From NCBI RefSeq assembly GCF_003002095.1, contig NZ_PVZC01000005.1, positions 124,001 to 188,000 of the forward strand: 64,000 bases of DNA, read 5' to 3'. A model generated the notes under the pieces. That model had not been told where the DNA came from, made no database searches, and saw only the letters and a program-made list of their open reading frames with translations. Numbering within the stretch: the first letter of the stretch is position 1; each line of letters begins with the position of its first letter. The stretch comes from Allonocardiopsis opalescens (GTDB lineage: Bacteria; Actinomycetota; Actinomycetes; Streptosporangiales; Streptosporangiaceae). Positions 17,991 through 28,728 of the stretch are shown piece by piece. The translations under genes and the position numbers were made by a program.

Positions 17991-18240
17991 CCGTCAGCCC
18001 CCTTCTCATCCGGCAGACCCCCCGGCCCGCCGGCACCGTCCGACCGGCCGCACCCAGCACCCTGGCACGTCCGGCCGGTAGAACCACGCGACACACGCGT
18101 TCCATCCCGACCACGCGCCGCACGGCCGCCGCCGCGCGGCCGACTCCGGCCGCGTGCGGCGGAGGCGCGGCCGGTGCGGCGGGGCTACCGTGGGAGGACA
18201 TCGACGCGGTTCGGGGCCGCACCGACGACGGAGGTGGCCC

Positions 18241-19095
18241 GTGTTCGCGAAGACCCTGGCAGTGGCCGGACTGAGTGGTGCGCTCGCCGGAGGAGGCGCG
18301 GTCGGGGCGCTCGCCGCAGACGGGGCGGAGCCCGAGATCGCGGTCGAGGTCGAGTGCGGCCGGATCACCCTGCGCGCTGCGAACGCGACGGCAGGGCCGT
18401 ACCTGCTCGAATACCTGGTCGACGCCGCGCCCGAGGCGGCCGCGCCCTCGGCCGGACCGTCCGGCGCACCGGCGCCGCCTGCGGCGCGGCCCGCGCCCGA
18501 GTGGCAGAGCGCCGCCGTCGACGGCGGCGCCGCCGAGACCGTCACGGTGGAGTTCGCCCCCGGCAGCGGCGTCCACACCGTCACCTACCGGGTGGTGCCC
18601 GCCGACGCTCCGGCGACGGGCGCCCCCGGCACGCAGGTCCCGGTCGATACCGACTGCGATCCCGCCCCTGCGGCGGAGCCCGCTCCCGCCGACGCCCCCG
18701 AGCCGGCCCCCTCCCCGGAGCCGAGCGCGTCCGCCTCTCCCTCCCCGAGCCCGTCGCCGGACCCCGATCCCAGCCCGTCGCCCGACCCGTCGCCGAGTCC
18801 CAGCGCCACCCCTCCCGGCCCCGACCTGGACTGCTCCGACTTCGACAGCCGGGCCGACGCCCAGGACGCCTACGACGACGAGCCCGGCGACCCGCACGGT
18901 CTCGACGCCGACGACGACGGCGAAGCCTGCGAGACGCTGCCGAACGGCAGCGCGCCCACCCCGTCGCCCACGCCATCGGACTCCGGCTCCCTGCCGGTCA
19001 CCGGCGCCGGGGTGGCGGGCCTGCTCGCGGCCGCGGCGGCGCTGCTCGGCGGCGGCGCGGGCACCTGGTACCTGGCCAGGCGGCGCGGCGCCTGA
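18241..19095 (+). CDS. Cell-wall-anchored excalibur-domain protein (LPVTG)
   Basis: 284 aa surface protein. In order: signal peptide (residues 1-27, ending AVGALAA), an extracellular beta-rich region (30-140), a long Pro/Ser/Asp repeat stalk (about 150-198), an excalibur calcium-binding motif (LDCSDFDSRADAQ ... LDADDDGEACE), then sortase signal LPVTG, a hydrophobic segment and an RRRGA tail. The GTG at 18241 has GGAGGTGG at 18230-18237. Sortase would link it covalently to peptidoglycan. The DxDxDG loop predicts Ca2+ binding. No sortase gene is adjacent. Confidence 0.85.
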   Translation: MFAKTLAVAGLSGALAGGGAVGALAADGAEPEIAVEVECGRITLRAANATAGPYLLEYLVDAAPEAAAPSAGPSGAPAPPAARPAPEWQSAAVDGGAAETVTVEFAPGSGVHTVTYRVVPADAPATGAPGTQVPVDTDCDPAPAAEPAPADAPEPAPSPEPSASASPSPSPSPDPDPSPSPDPSPSPSATPPGPDLDCSDFDSRADAQDAYDDEPGDPHGLDADDDGEACETLPNGSAPTPSPTPSDSGSLPVTGAGVAGLLAAAAALLGGGAGTWYLARRRGA

Positions 19096-19177
19096 CCCGG
19101 CCGGGCCGCACGACGGGCGCGGCGGCGGCCGCCGCGCACGCGCACCTGGACGCCCCCGTGCCGAACGCCGCCGCGCC

Positions 19178-20287
19178 TCAGTGCCGCGCGCTGATCCGCC
19201 AGCGCGCGACCACCTCGGCGCCGTCGAGGACCTGGGCTTCGCTCCACATGTTGACGGTGGTGCAGGCGTGGTTGGGCACGATCCTGACGCGGTCGCCGAC
19301 GGTGAGGCGGGCGGTGCCGGGGCCGGTGAGGAAGCCGTGTTCCTCGTTGGCGGCGGTGAAGGCGACGCCGTCCAGTGGGCCGCCGCCGGGAGTGGGCGCC
19401 AGCACGGCGCCGAAGCCCTCACCGGTGACGGAGCGGTCCGAGCTCATCGCCTTCAGGCCCGCGTCGATGATCGCCGTACCGCGCCTGCGGGTGCTGACCA
19501 CGGTGGCCAGCACGGTCAGCGCGCACCGCTCCAGCGGGACGCTGCCGAGCGCGACCTGGTTGGCGTCGTAGTACACGTAGGTGCCGGCGCGCGTCTCGGT
19601 GACGCCCGGCACGAACGGAGTCGAGGTGGCGCCGGGGGTGGAGCCCACCGAGACGATGCCGGCCGGGTGCCCGGCGGCGCGCAGCCGCTCGCCCAGCCCG
19701 GCCATCACCTCCCCGGCCCGCCGACCGGCCCGCTCCAGCCCCGCCCGGTCGCCGGCGTGGGCGTACAGCTGCCCCTCGTGGGTGAGCACGCCGCACAGCC
19801 GCAGCGCCGGCCACCGGGTCAGCGCCTCGGCCAGCGCGAGCACGTCGCCGGGGTCGGCGCCGGTGCGGCCGAGCCCGGTGTCCACCTCGATCAGCACCGG
19901 CAGCGAGGTGCCCGCCTCGGCCAGCGCCTCCCCAAGCGGCGCCGCCACCTCGACGGAGTCCACCGTGACGGTCAGGCCGCCCCGGCGGGCGGCCGCCACC
20001 GCGAAGGCGAGCTTGGCCGGGCCCACCGGCTGGTGCGCCCAGACCAGGCCGCCGATGCCCGCGTCCTGCAGCAGCCGCACCTCGGCCGGGGTGGAGCAGG
20101 TGAAGCCGATCGCCCCGGCCGCCAGCTGCGCCCGGGCCACGTCCAGCGATTTCGAGGTCTTGACGTGCGGCCGCAGCGCCACGCCCCGGGCGGCGGTCCG
20201 CTCCGCCATCTCGGCGACATTGGCCGCCAGCCTGCCCCGGTCCACCAGCAGCGCCGGGGTCATCAGCCCGTCCGTGCCCGCTCCCAT
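19178..20287 (-). CDS. D-threonine aldolase / D-serine dehydratase-like PLP enzyme
   Basis: 369 aa, alanine-racemase-like N-terminal barrel plus metal-binding C-terminal domain. The PLP lysine is in RPHVKTSK (residues 39-46). VLIEVDTGLGRTG and SVGSTPGATST bind the cofactor phosphate. The C-terminal IVPNHACTTVN supplies the His and Cys ligands to the divalent metal used by D-threonine aldolases and DSD1-type D-serine dehydratases. It would cleave or dehydrate a D-beta-hydroxy amino acid. Only 4 nt separate it from the upstream VOC gene, so the two form an operon. Confidence 0.82.
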   Translation of the reverse strand: MGAGTDGLMTPALLVDRGRLAANVAEMAERTAARGVALRPHVKTSKSLDVARAQLAAGAIGFTCSTPAEVRLLQDAGIGGLVWAHQPVGPAKLAFAVAAARRGGLTVTVDSVEVAAPLGEALAEAGTSLPVLIEVDTGLGRTGADPGDVLALAEALTRWPALRLCGVLTHEGQLYAHAGDRAGLERAGRRAGEVMAGLGERLRAAGHPAGIVSVGSTPGATSTPFVPGVTETRAGTYVYYDANQVALGSVPLERCALTVLATVVSTRRRGTAIIDAGLKAMSSDRSVTGEGFGAVLAPTPGGGPLDGVAFTAANEEHGFLTGPGTARLTVGDRVRIVPNHACTTVNMWSEAQVLDGAEVVARWRISARH

Positions 20288-20291
20288 GGCG

Positions 20292-20639
20292 CTACCGGTG
20301 GCTCAGCACGTTGACCACGCGGCCGTCCGGGTCGCGGACGAAGAAGCGGCGCACGCCCCACTCCTCGTCGCTGAGCGGGTACACGATCTCCGCACCGGCA
20401 GTGCGCACGGCGGCGTGGACGGCGTCGACATCGTCCACCTCCACGCTCATGTCGGGGACGACGGGCCCGGTGCGCTCTCCGGTGAACAGGCTCAGCTGGG
20501 CCGCGCGCTCCGAGGGCGACACCAGCGTCACGATCCAGCCGAGGTCCATCGCCTCCTCGAAGCCGAGCAGGCCGTAGAACTCCCGGCTCTCCGGCACGGC
20601 CGAGGCCCGGATGTTGGGCACGACGCGGCGGACGCCCAT
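20292..20639 (-). CDS. VOC-family (glyoxalase/bleomycin-resistance fold) protein
   Basis: 115 aa, single vicinal-oxygen-chelate module pair: NIRASAVPESREFYGLLGF opening strand and helix, LSLFTGERTGPVV, DMSVEVDDVDAVHAAV, and FVRDPDGRVVNVLSHR closing strand. Such proteins are either metal-dependent enzymes or drug-binding proteins; this one is too generic to assign. It is the first gene of a two-gene operon with the D-threonine-aldolase-like enzyme. Confidence 0.82.
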   Translation of the reverse strand: MGVRRVVPNIRASAVPESREFYGLLGFEEAMDLGWIVTLVSPSERAAQLSLFTGERTGPVVPDMSVEVDDVDAVHAAVRTAGAEIVYPLSDEEWGVRRFFVRDPDGRVVNVLSHR

Positions 20640-21153
20640 GGCTGGCTCCTCTCAGTACGCAGATCCGACCGACGCAGACTCTCACGTGCCCGTCCGCGCC
20701 GCTCACCCGCCCGGCCGCCATGGTGGCCCCGGTCGTGAGGGGAGTCGTCATCCGGGGCCCGCCGCCGCTCGGGGGCGTCGGTCGGCGGCGAGTACTCGAC
20801 CCTCACGACCAGGGTGACCGGATGTTATCTAGAGAGCCCTCGCGGCGTACTGGAAAGCCGCTCGACGCAGCGAATCGGTGCCGACCGGCGGCGCGCCGCG
20901 AGAACAAAGCGGACGCCACCGCCGCCCGGCAGCATTACGTCACCGGGACCGGCGACCACGGGCCGCGGGTTTCCGGGCGGACGACCGTGGTCGAAAATGC
21001 GATCTTCCGCTCCAACGCACTACCATGGCCCTTTCCATCTGAATGGGAGCGGATCGGATTCCGGCCGCGCGATCGACCACGTCAAGATCCGACACATTCG
21101 TTTCGAAAAATGCCGGCCGCGGAAAGCGCGGAGGCATACACCGGGAGAGAAGA
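20640..21153. other. 514-nt intergenic region, no recognised gene
   Basis: The region separates the divergent VOC and small-membrane-protein genes. Frames run through it, but their composition is not that of protein and they have no ribosome sites. The right third (about 20990-21150) is AT-richer than the surroundings and probably holds the promoter and leader of the 57-aa gene. I could not match it to a known riboswitch or small RNA. Confidence 0.5.
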
Positions 21154-21327
21154 ATGAACCGCCGGATGCTTTTCATCCTGGTCCCGCTGCTGGTCCTGAT
21201 CACCGCGGCGCTCCTGGTCCTCGCGCTGCTCACCCCCACGACCACGGAGAACAGGGTCGAACCGGTCGAGCCCCCGCCGGACCGAGGGGACGCGATGTCA
21301 CCGGCCGGCGCGGTCCCGGTCCGCTGA
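21154..21327 (+). CDS. Small single-span membrane protein
   Basis: 57 aa: MNRRM, one strongly hydrophobic segment (about residues 6-27), TTTENRV and a Pro/Glu-rich extracytoplasmic tail. The ATG at 21154 is preceded by GGGAGAGAAGA. The extension upstream to 21043 has no ribosome site. The last 30 nt overlap tail-to-tail with the Nudix gene. No homology recognised, so this is a hypothetical gene supported by start context and the clean transmembrane pattern. Confidence 0.55.
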   Translation: MNRRMLFILVPLLVLITAALLVLALLTPTTTENRVEPVEPPPDRGDAMSPAGAVPVR

Positions 21328-21897
21328 CCCCCGCCCGCCCGGTCCCGCCGGCCGCTGAGCGTCCACCATGTTGAGCGCCCGGTAGACCGCCACGACGGAG
21401 GCGGCACCGACGAGTTCGCCGCGGTCGATCATGGCGGCGGCCTCGGTAAGGGGGAACCAGCGGACGAGTTCGGCCTCGTTGACGTCGGGGGTGGTGCCGG
21501 TGGGGTCGGCGCCGCGGGCGAGGTAGACCATCTGGGGGTGGTCCATGGAGCCGATGGCGGGCTGGAAGGTGACCAGGTGCTCCATTGAGCGGGGGCGCCA
21601 GCCGGTCTCCTCCTCGACCTCGCGGGCGGCGGCCGCGGCGCAGTCCTCTGCGCCGTCGACGTAGCCGCCGGGCAGCTCCCAGATCCAGCGGTCGACGATG
21701 AAGCGGTGGCGGTACATCAGCAGGACGCGGTGGTCGGCGTCGAGTACGAGGGTCATGGCGGCCGGCGGCATCCTGACGACGTACTGGGTGAACGTCTTCG
21801 CGTCGGGGAGTTCGACGTCGACGGTCGACAGCCGGAAATAGGGGCCGTCGTCGACGAGCCTTTCACCCCGAATGGTCCATTTCGTATGTCCGCCCAC
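21298..21897 (-). CDS. Nudix hydrolase
   Basis: 199 aa with a complete Nudix box G78-x5-E84-x7-REVEEETGW ending at Trp100. The preceding HRFIVDRWIWELPGGYVD is typical of the ADP-ribose pyrophosphatase branch, so ADP-ribose or another nucleoside diphosphate derivative is a likely substrate. The last ~20 residues are Arg/Gly/Asp-rich and overlap the end of the opposite small membrane protein gene, so they may be dispensable. Confidence 0.88.
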   Translation of the reverse strand: MGGHTKWTIRGERLVDDGPYFRLSTVDVELPDAKTFTQYVVRMPPAAMTLVLDADHRVLLMYRHRFIVDRWIWELPGGYVDGAEDCAAAAAREVEEETGWRPRSMEHLVTFQPAIGSMDHPQMVYLARGADPTGTTPDVNEAELVRWFPLTEAAAMIDRGELVGAASVVAVYRALNMVDAQRPAGPGGRGSADRDRAGR

Positions 21898-22100
21898 AGT
21901 CAGAGCTTAGAGCGATTTCACCGAACAGCAGAACGCGCGAATCGGTCGCCGAATATGAATTCGCCCGATAATACGCGGCGATCTTCATCGGTTCCCCCGT
22001 CCGCCCGCGATCCCGCCCCGGCGAGGACGCGGGCCGCGGGGACACGCCGCCCGGCCGCGCGTTTGCCCTGGAGCGCACTCCAGTTCATAGCCTCCGTCCC

Positions 22101-23063
22101 ATGACAACGCCTCAGCACAGGATCGGATCGGGCTTCGGCGCCCGCAGCACCGCGGCGGAGGTGCTGGACGGCATCGACCTGTCCGGCAGGCTCGCCATCG
22201 TCACCGGGGGCTACTCCGGCATCGGCCTGGAGACCACCCGCGCGCTCGCCGACGCGGGCGCGCGCGTGGTGGTGCCGGCGCGGCGGCCCGGCAGCGCGGC
22301 CGCGGCCGTCGACGGGATCGACGGCGCCGAGGTCGACCGGCTCGACCTGGCCGACCAGGAGGACATCCGCCGCTTCGCCGACCGCTTCCTCGCCTCCGGG
22401 CGCGGCATCGACATCATGATCAACAGCGCCGGTGTGATGGCCTGCCCCGAGGAGCGGGTCGGCCCCGGCTGGGAGCGGCAGTTCGCCACCAACCACCTCG
22501 GCCACTACGCGCTGGTCAACCGGCTGCGGCCGGCGCTGCGGCCCGGGGCGCGCGTCGTCGCGGTGTCGTCGGCGGCGCACCGCGGCAGCGGCATCCGCTG
22601 GGACGACGTGCAGTTCGAGCGCGGCTACGACAAGTGGCTCGCCTACAGCCAGGCCAAGACGGCCAATGTGCTCTTCGCGGTGCACCTGGACGCGCTCGGC
22701 CGCGACGCGGGCGTGCGGGCCTTCTCACTGCACCCCGGCGGCATCCTCACCCCGCTCCAGCGGCACCTGCCCGTGGAGGAGATGGTCGCCCTCGGCTGGA
22801 TCGACGAGGCCGGCGAGCCGGTCGACCCGAGCGTCTTCAAGACCCCGGAGCAGGGCGCGGCCACCCAGGTGTGGGCCGCCACCTCGCCGCGGCTGGAGGG
22901 GATGGGCGGCGTGTACTGCGAGGACTGCGACATCGCGGAGATCACCACCGAGGCGTCGGCCCACGGGGTGCGCGCCCACGCCACCGACCCCGACGAGGCG
23001 GCGCGCCTGTGGGCGCTCTCAGCGGAGCTGACCGGCCTCGACGCCTTCGCCACCGCGCGCTGA
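22101..23063 (+). CDS. SDR oxidoreductase, retinol-dehydrogenase-like
   Basis: 320 aa. The cofactor motif is TGGYSGIG (residues 35-42), with VVPARRP after strand 2 (NADP preference), then NSAGVM, SSAAHRGSG, and YSQAKTANVLFAVHL as the catalytic Tyr-x3-Lys. The long form with an N-terminal extension and the LHPGGILTPLQRHL segment matches WWOX/retinol-dehydrogenase-like SDRs common in Streptomyces. Stand-alone, with an AT-rich 203-nt upstream gap shared with the divergent Nudix gene. Confidence 0.87.
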   Translation: MTTPQHRIGSGFGARSTAAEVLDGIDLSGRLAIVTGGYSGIGLETTRALADAGARVVVPARRPGSAAAAVDGIDGAEVDRLDLADQEDIRRFADRFLASGRGIDIMINSAGVMACPEERVGPGWERQFATNHLGHYALVNRLRPALRPGARVVAVSSAAHRGSGIRWDDVQFERGYDKWLAYSQAKTANVLFAVHLDALGRDAGVRAFSLHPGGILTPLQRHLPVEEMVALGWIDEAGEPVDPSVFKTPEQGAATQVWAATSPRLEGMGGVYCEDCDIAEITTEASAHGVRAHATDPDEAARLWALSAELTGLDAFATAR

Positions 23064-23080
23064 CGGCCTGCGCCGCGCCG

Positions 23081-23527
23081 CTAGGCGCGCCCCTCCAGGA
23101 AGCCGGCCACCGACTTGGCGATGCGCCGCCGCCGCGTCTCGTCCGTCTTGGCGCCCTCGACGGACAGCACGTGGCGGCGGCGCTTGCTGTAGGACAGGCC
23201 GTCGAAGAAGGCGCCGGCCGCCGGCTCGGCGTCCAGGGCGGCGGCGAAGTCGGCGGGCACCTCCACCTCGCGCGGCGCGGTGTCGGGCCGCAGTTCCACC
23301 TCGACCTCGTCTCCGGCGGCCACTCCCGCCCCGGCGCGCTTCTCCGCGCTCAGCGGGATCCAGAAGCCGCCGCCCATCGGCGCGACCGTGCTGCGGTAGG
23401 AGTGGCCGCCGATGGTGACGACCACCGGCGGACGTTTGGTCGGGCCGAGCGCCGACACGACCTCGGCCGGAACCTCCAGGCCGGTCGCGGTCCTGCCGCT
23501 GAGCACGACGACGGTGCGGAACCTCAT
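23081..23527 (-). CDS. DUF1905 / YdeI-OmpD-associated family protein
   Basis: About 148 aa. The N-terminal part (RFRTVVVLSGRTATGLEVPAEV ... YRSTVAPMGGGFWIPL) is a DUF1905-type small beta domain. The C-terminal part (FDGLSYSKRRRHVLSVEGAKTDETRRRRI) is the YdeI/OmpD-associated helical tail. The ATG at 23527 gives family length; the frame extends to 23596 with low-complexity residues. Molecular function is not known for the family. Confidence 0.82.
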   Translation of the reverse strand: MRFRTVVVLSGRTATGLEVPAEVVSALGPTKRPPVVVTIGGHSYRSTVAPMGGGFWIPLSAEKRAGAGVAAGDEVEVELRPDTAPREVEVPADFAAALDAEPAAGAFFDGLSYSKRRRHVLSVEGAKTDETRRRRIAKSVAGFLEGRA

Positions 23528-23797
23528 ACCGGGGCGCCTTTCGGGTGACGGACGGTCGGCGAGGGACCCGGCCGGCCACCGCGCCGGGCCGGACACGCGG
23601 CCACACTAGCGGGCGGACCCGCCGCGCCGACCTGACGACTCACGCACCGCGCCGCCACGGGGTCCGCCGGTCCCGGCCGGCGAGGCGGTACCTTGGGGGC
23701 AGCCGGCGTCCGCGTGATTCGGACGCGCGGCCCGCCCCGGGCGGAGCCGAACCGCCGACGAACCGCCCCGGGAGCGGCGGCACCCGGAGACGACGCG

Positions 23798-25036
<1,239 letters not shown>

Positions 25037-25055
25037 GGCGCGGGGCGCGCGGCGG

Positions 25056-25083
25056 GTCCGCGGCGGCCCCCGCCGCCGCGGAC
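25056..25083. terminator. Bidirectional hairpin terminator
   Basis: A 12-bp perfect stem (25056-25067 with 25072-25083) and 4-nt C loop lies between the convergent PLD gene and the exporter operon. Confidence 0.65.
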
Positions 25084-25093
25084 TCACGCCCGG

Positions 25094-26284
25094 CTAGCCG
25101 CTGTCGAGGGCCGAGGTGGGCGGCGTCCGCGCCGCCCGCACCGCCGGGTACAACCCGGCCACCCCGCCGATCAGCACCGTCGCCGCCAGCCCGCCGGCCA
25201 GTGCCTCGGGCGGAACCGCGAGCGGCCAGCCGTTGAGCGCCGCGAGCACCCCCGTCACGCCGACGCCCAGCAACACCCCGGCGGCCCCGCCCGCCGCCGA
25301 CAGCACCAGCGCCTCGGCCAGGAACTGGACCCTGATGTGGCCCCGCGTCGCGCCCAGCGCGCGGCGCAGGCCGATCTCGCGGCGGCGCTCCAGCACCGAC
25401 ACCACCATGGTGTTGGCGACGCCGATCCCGCCCACCAGCAGCGCCACCGAGCCGACGCCGAGCAGCAGCCCGGTGAACGCCTGATCGGCGGCGTCCCGGG
25501 CGGCCAGCGCGTCCGAAGGCCGGCTCACCTCCACGTTGTCGGGCGCCTCGGGATCGGCCGCCCGCGCCAGCAGCTCGCGCACGGCGGCCACGTCCTCGTC
25601 GGCGGAGCGCTCGTAGACGGTGGTCGGGCTGCCGTCGTACCCGAGCAGGCCGGCCGCCGCCTCCTGGCCGACCAGCGCGGCGGTGTCCAGCTCCGGGGCG
25701 AGCGGGGCGGGCGCCAGGATGCCGGTCACCGTGAAGTAGCGCCCGCCGAGCCAGACCTGGGTGCCCGGCGTGGCGACGCCGAGCCGCCGGGCGGCGGTGT
25801 CGCCCAGCACGACGGCCGGGAAGCGCCCGGTCGCCCCGTTCAGCCAGGCCCCCGCGCGCACCGTCGCCGCCGTCACGTCGAGCAGGTCCGGGTGGGCGGC
25901 GTAGACGCCGAGCCCTCCGGTGCCGCGCTCGTCGGACAGGTGGCTGCGGTACACCCCGGCGCCGTCGATCAGCCCGATGGAGCTGACGGCGAGCACTCCG
26001 TCGATCCGGCCGATCCGGCCGACCGCCTCGGGCGGCAGCACGGCGTCCTCGCCGAAGGCGGTCTGGCCGGGGGCGGCGGTGAGCAGGTTGGTGCCCAGCG
26101 CGTCCAGCTGCGCCTCCAGCCGCGCCCGGCTCGACGCGGACACCCCCAGGACGGCGATCATCGCCGCGATGCCGATGGCGATGCCGAGCGCGGCCAAGCC
26201 GGCCCGGACCGGCCTGGCCCTCGGCCCGGCCGTGCCCAGCCGCAGCACGTCGCGCCCGGTGAGCCGCGAGGCCGGCGCGCTCAC
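25094..26284 (-). CDS. MacB/FtsX-type ABC transporter permease
   Basis: About 396 aa. One TM near the N-terminus ([24 protein letters not shown]), a large periplasm-equivalent extracellular domain (about 60-255), then three TMs including [40 protein letters not shown], the signature of the FtsX/MacB family. The GTG start at 26284 overlaps the ATPase stop by 4 nt (GTGA). It forms a MacAB-like exporter with the two upstream genes. Cargo unknown; peptides, lipoproteins or antibiotics are typical. Confidence 0.9.
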   Translation of the reverse strand: MSAPASRLTGRDVLRLGTAGPRARPVRAGLAALGIAIGIAAMIAVLGVSASSRARLEAQLDALGTNLLTAAPGQTAFGEDAVLPPEAVGRIGRIDGVLAVSSIGLIDGAGVYRSHLSDERGTGGLGVYAAHPDLLDVTAATVRAGAWLNGATGRFPAVVLGDTAARRLGVATPGTQVWLGGRYFTVTGILAPAPLAPELDTAALVGQEAAAGLLGYDGSPTTVYERSADEDVAAVRELLARAADPEAPDNVEVSRPSDALAARDAADQAFTGLLLGVGSVALLVGGIGVANTMVVSVLERRREIGLRRALGATRGHIRVQFLAEALVLSAAGGAAGVLLGVGVTGVLAALNGWPLAVPPEALAGGLAATVLIGGVAGLYPAVRAARTPPTSALDSG

Positions 26285-27021
26285 GCGTCCGCCCCCGAGT
26301 CGTGCACCAGCTCGCCGTCGCGCAGCGCGATCCGTCGGGGCATCCGCTCCGCCAGGGCGGTGTCGTGCGTGATCACCACGACGGTGGTGCCGGCCGCGTT
26401 CAGTTCGCGCAGCAGCGCCACCACGGCCGCGCCCGAGGCGGAGTCCAGGTTGCCGGTGGGCTCGTCGGCGAGCAGCAGCGGCGGGTCGCCCACCACTGCG
26501 CGGGCCACGGCGACGCGCTGGCGCTCGCCGCCGGACAGCTGGTGCGGCCGGTGCCCGGCCCGCCCGGCCAGGCCCACCCGCTCCAGGGCCGCCGCGGCCC
26601 GCTCCCGGCGGCGCCGCAGCGGTACACCGGTGTAGAGCAGACCGTCGGCCACGTTGTCCAGCGCGCTCACCCCGTCGGCGAGGTGGAAGCGCTGGAAGAC
26701 GAAGCCGATGCGGTGGGCGCGCAGCGCCGACAGCTCGGCGTCCGGCAGCCGGGCGAGGTCCCGGCCGTCGACGCGCGCGCTGCCCTCGCTGGGCCGGTCG
26801 AGCGTGCCGAGGATGTTGAGCAGGGTCGACTTGCCCGAACCGCTCGGCCCGACGACCGCGAGCAGTTCGCCCCGGCCCACGGTGAGGGAGACCCGGTGCA
26901 GCGCCCGCACCGGTGGACGCCCGAACCGGCGCGAGACCTCCGCCAACTCGATGATCGCGCCGCCGTCGGGCTCCGGCGCGGCGGCCGCGGCACCCGGCCG
27001 CTCGGTCGTGGACGCGCTCAC
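26281..27021 (-). CDS. MacB/LolD-type ABC transporter ATPase
   Basis: 246 aa. Walker [11 protein letters not shown]-loop in [10 protein letters not shown], signature [14 protein letters not shown], Walker [14 protein letters not shown], and H-loop ITHD. The DEPTGNLDS form places it in the LolD/MacB group that energises mechanotransmission exporters rather than importers. It is translationally coupled at both ends by 4-nt overlaps with the adaptor and permease genes. Confidence 0.93.
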   Translation of the reverse strand: MSASTTERPGAAAAAPEPDGGAIIELAEVSRRFGRPPVRALHRVSLTVGRGELLAVVGPSGSGKSTLLNILGTLDRPSEGSARVDGRDLARLPDAELSALRAHRIGFVFQRFHLADGVSALDNVADGLLYTGVPLRRRRERAAAALERVGLAGRAGHRPHQLSGGERQRVAVARAVVGDPPLLLADEPTGNLDSASGAAVVALLRELNAAGTTVVVITHDTALAERMPRRIALRDGELVHDSGADA

Positions 27022-28091
27022 CGGGACGGCACCACGATCCGCTGCCCTTCGGCGAGACCGTCGCCGCTGACCTCGACGAAGCCGTCGGTGAACAGCCCGG
27101 TCTCCACGGGCACGACGCGGCCGCCCCCGCCGTCCCCGCCCTCGGGCGCCAGTTCCACGCCGACACCGCCGCCCGGCAGGGCGAGCAGGGCGCCCACGGG
27201 CACGTACAGGACGTTTTCACGTGTCTCGCTCGCGAGCTCCACCGTGACCCCGGCCTGCTGCAGCGCTCCGGCCGCCTCGGGGTCGTCCAGCTCGACGGTG
27301 ACCGGGATGCGGACGGTCTCCCCCAGGTCGTCCTCCACCGCGGTCGGCACACCGACCTCGGTCACCGTCCCGGCCGCCCGCCGGTTGCCGGGCAGGTTCA
27401 CGGTGACTTCGGCGCCGGCCTCGGCCGACTCCTGGTCGGCCAGGTCCACCTCGGCCGTGACGACCTGGCCGAGCCCGGTCGCGGTCAGGACCTGGGTGCC
27501 CGGGCCGACCCGGTCGCCCGGGTCGACCTCGGCGGAGGCGATCCTCAGATCGCCGGGGGCGAACACGATCCGGCCCGGCTCGATCCGCCCGGTGACCTCC
27601 AGGCCCTCTTCGCGCTGCCACTCCTCCACGGCGGCGGCCGTCGCCCAGGTGAACTCCTGGTCGGGCTCCTCGTCGAAGAGGTCCAGCTCGGCCAGGCCGC
27701 GCTCCAGCTGCCTGACGTCGGGCCCGTCGGACATCCCCCAGGCGAACTCGCGCCAGGCGGGCGTGCTCCCGGGGAAGAGCACCACCGGCTCGTCGTCCAC
27801 CCGGAACAGCTCCCCGCCGGTCTCGACGCGCTCGCCGGGGCCGGGCAGCGCGGTGACCGTGCCGTCGACGCCCGCGTCGACGCCGAAGGGGTCCGCGTAC
27901 TCCAGGGTGCCCGCGGCGGTCGCGGTGCCGGTCAGGTCGCCGCGCCGCACCTGCGCCGTAGCGGTGTCGTCGGACGGCGCCTCGGTGTCGTCGGCCGCGG
28001 CCCCGCCGACCAGGGCCGTCCCGGCCGCCCCCGCGGCGACCAGGATCACCGCTCCGATCGCGCCGCCCGCAATCCAGCGTCGCCGGCTCAC
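27018..28091 (-). CDS. Membrane-fusion (HlyD/MacA-like) adaptor with peptidoglycan-binding domain
   Basis: 357 aa. An N-terminal TM anchor (about residues 7-30) is followed by a lipoyl/barrel half ([23 protein letters not shown]), then a peptidoglycan-binding_1 module ([16 protein letters not shown] ... [15 protein letters not shown]) inserted where Gram-negative adaptors have a coiled coil, the second barrel half, and a C-terminal strand [12 protein letters not shown]. This organisation is typical of actinobacterial exporters and would tether the pump to the wall. Overlaps both neighbours by 4 nt. Confidence 0.87.
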   Translation of the reverse strand: MSRRRWIAGGAIGAVILVAAGAAGTALVGGAAADDTEAPSDDTATAQVRRGDLTGTATAAGTLEYADPFGVDAGVDGTVTALPGPGERVETGGELFRVDDEPVVLFPGSTPAWREFAWGMSDGPDVRQLERGLAELDLFDEEPDQEFTWATAAAVEEWQREEGLEVTGRIEPGRIVFAPGDLRIASAEVDPGDRVGPGTQVLTATGLGQVVTAEVDLADQESAEAGAEVTVNLPGNRRAAGTVTEVGVPTAVEDDLGETVRIPVTVELDDPEAAGALQQAGVTVELASETRENVLYVPVGALLALPGGGVGVELAPEGGDGGGGRVVPVETGLFTDGFVEVSGDGLAEGQRIVVPSR

Positions 28092-28612
28092 CGCGGCGCC
28101 GCCGGGGCGAAGCCGCCCTCCAGGCCGCAGGCGCTCGCCGCGTCATCGCCGATGTCGCTCGGCAGGCCCATCGCCTCGCCGGGCACCGGGTCGGCCACGT
28201 CGTAGCCCTGCTCGCGCAGGCACTCCGCCAGCTCCAGCTGCTCCTCGCGCACCGCTTCGGGGTCCCGGTCCATCCCCGACACCGGTGGCTCGCCCAGCTC
28301 CTCCCGGCACGCGGTGCCGGCCTGCTCGACGACCTCCGGGTCCGTGCCGGACAGGTCGAAGCCCTGCGAGACGCCGCCTTCGCCCTGGACGGGGTCCGCC
28401 ATGTCGACGCCGTTCTCGCGCATGCACTGGGCATAGGCGAGCTGCCAGTCCATGAACGCCTGCTCGGAGTCGGACGGGGCCGCCTCCGGCTCCCCGGAAT
28501 CCGCCGGCGCCCCGCAGGCCGCCAGCAGCGCCAGCGCCGCGCACGGCAGCGCGAGCGCCATACCGCGCGCGGCCGCGCGCCGCCTCCGCCGATCCCTCGT
28601 CGTGGTCCGCAT
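28088..28612 (-). CDS. Lipoprotein with internal repeat, first gene of exporter operon
   Basis: 174 aa. Arg-rich N-terminus, hydrophobic segment and lipobox LLAAC (Cys33). The mature part carries two similar halves: residues 57-75 (QLAYAQCMRENGVDMADPV) and 125-143 (QLELAECLREQGYDVADPV), each followed by a second AC at 101-102 and 161-162. The four cysteines (63, 102, 131, 162) could form two disulfides. The ATG at 28612 has AGGAGGAAG. It overlaps the adaptor gene by 4 nt. It probably sits on the outer face of the membrane and assists or senses the exporter; no domain name known to me. Confidence 0.82.
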   Translation of the reverse strand: MRTTTRDRRRRRAAARGMALALPCAALALLAACGAPADSGEPEAAPSDSEQAFMDWQLAYAQCMRENGVDMADPVQGEGGVSQGFDLSGTDPEVVEQAGTACREELGEPPVSGMDRDPEAVREEQLELAECLREQGYDVADPVPGEAMGLPSDIGDDAASACGLEGGFAPAAPR

Positions 28613-28728
28613 CCGCTTCCTCCTGGTCTCTCGGTGCCGTGGCGGCCGCCGCCCCGCCGCCCGCGCGCCGGACGGCGGGGGCGCGGCCGGGGCCAAGTCG
28701 ACCGGATCGGGCGTTCGGGCGGCGTCAG

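Noticed and set aside
19115-19140. GC-only palindrome after the excalibur gene as a terminator
   Set aside because: The arms leave a 1-3 nt loop and consist of GGC/GCC repeats that occur by chance in this composition.
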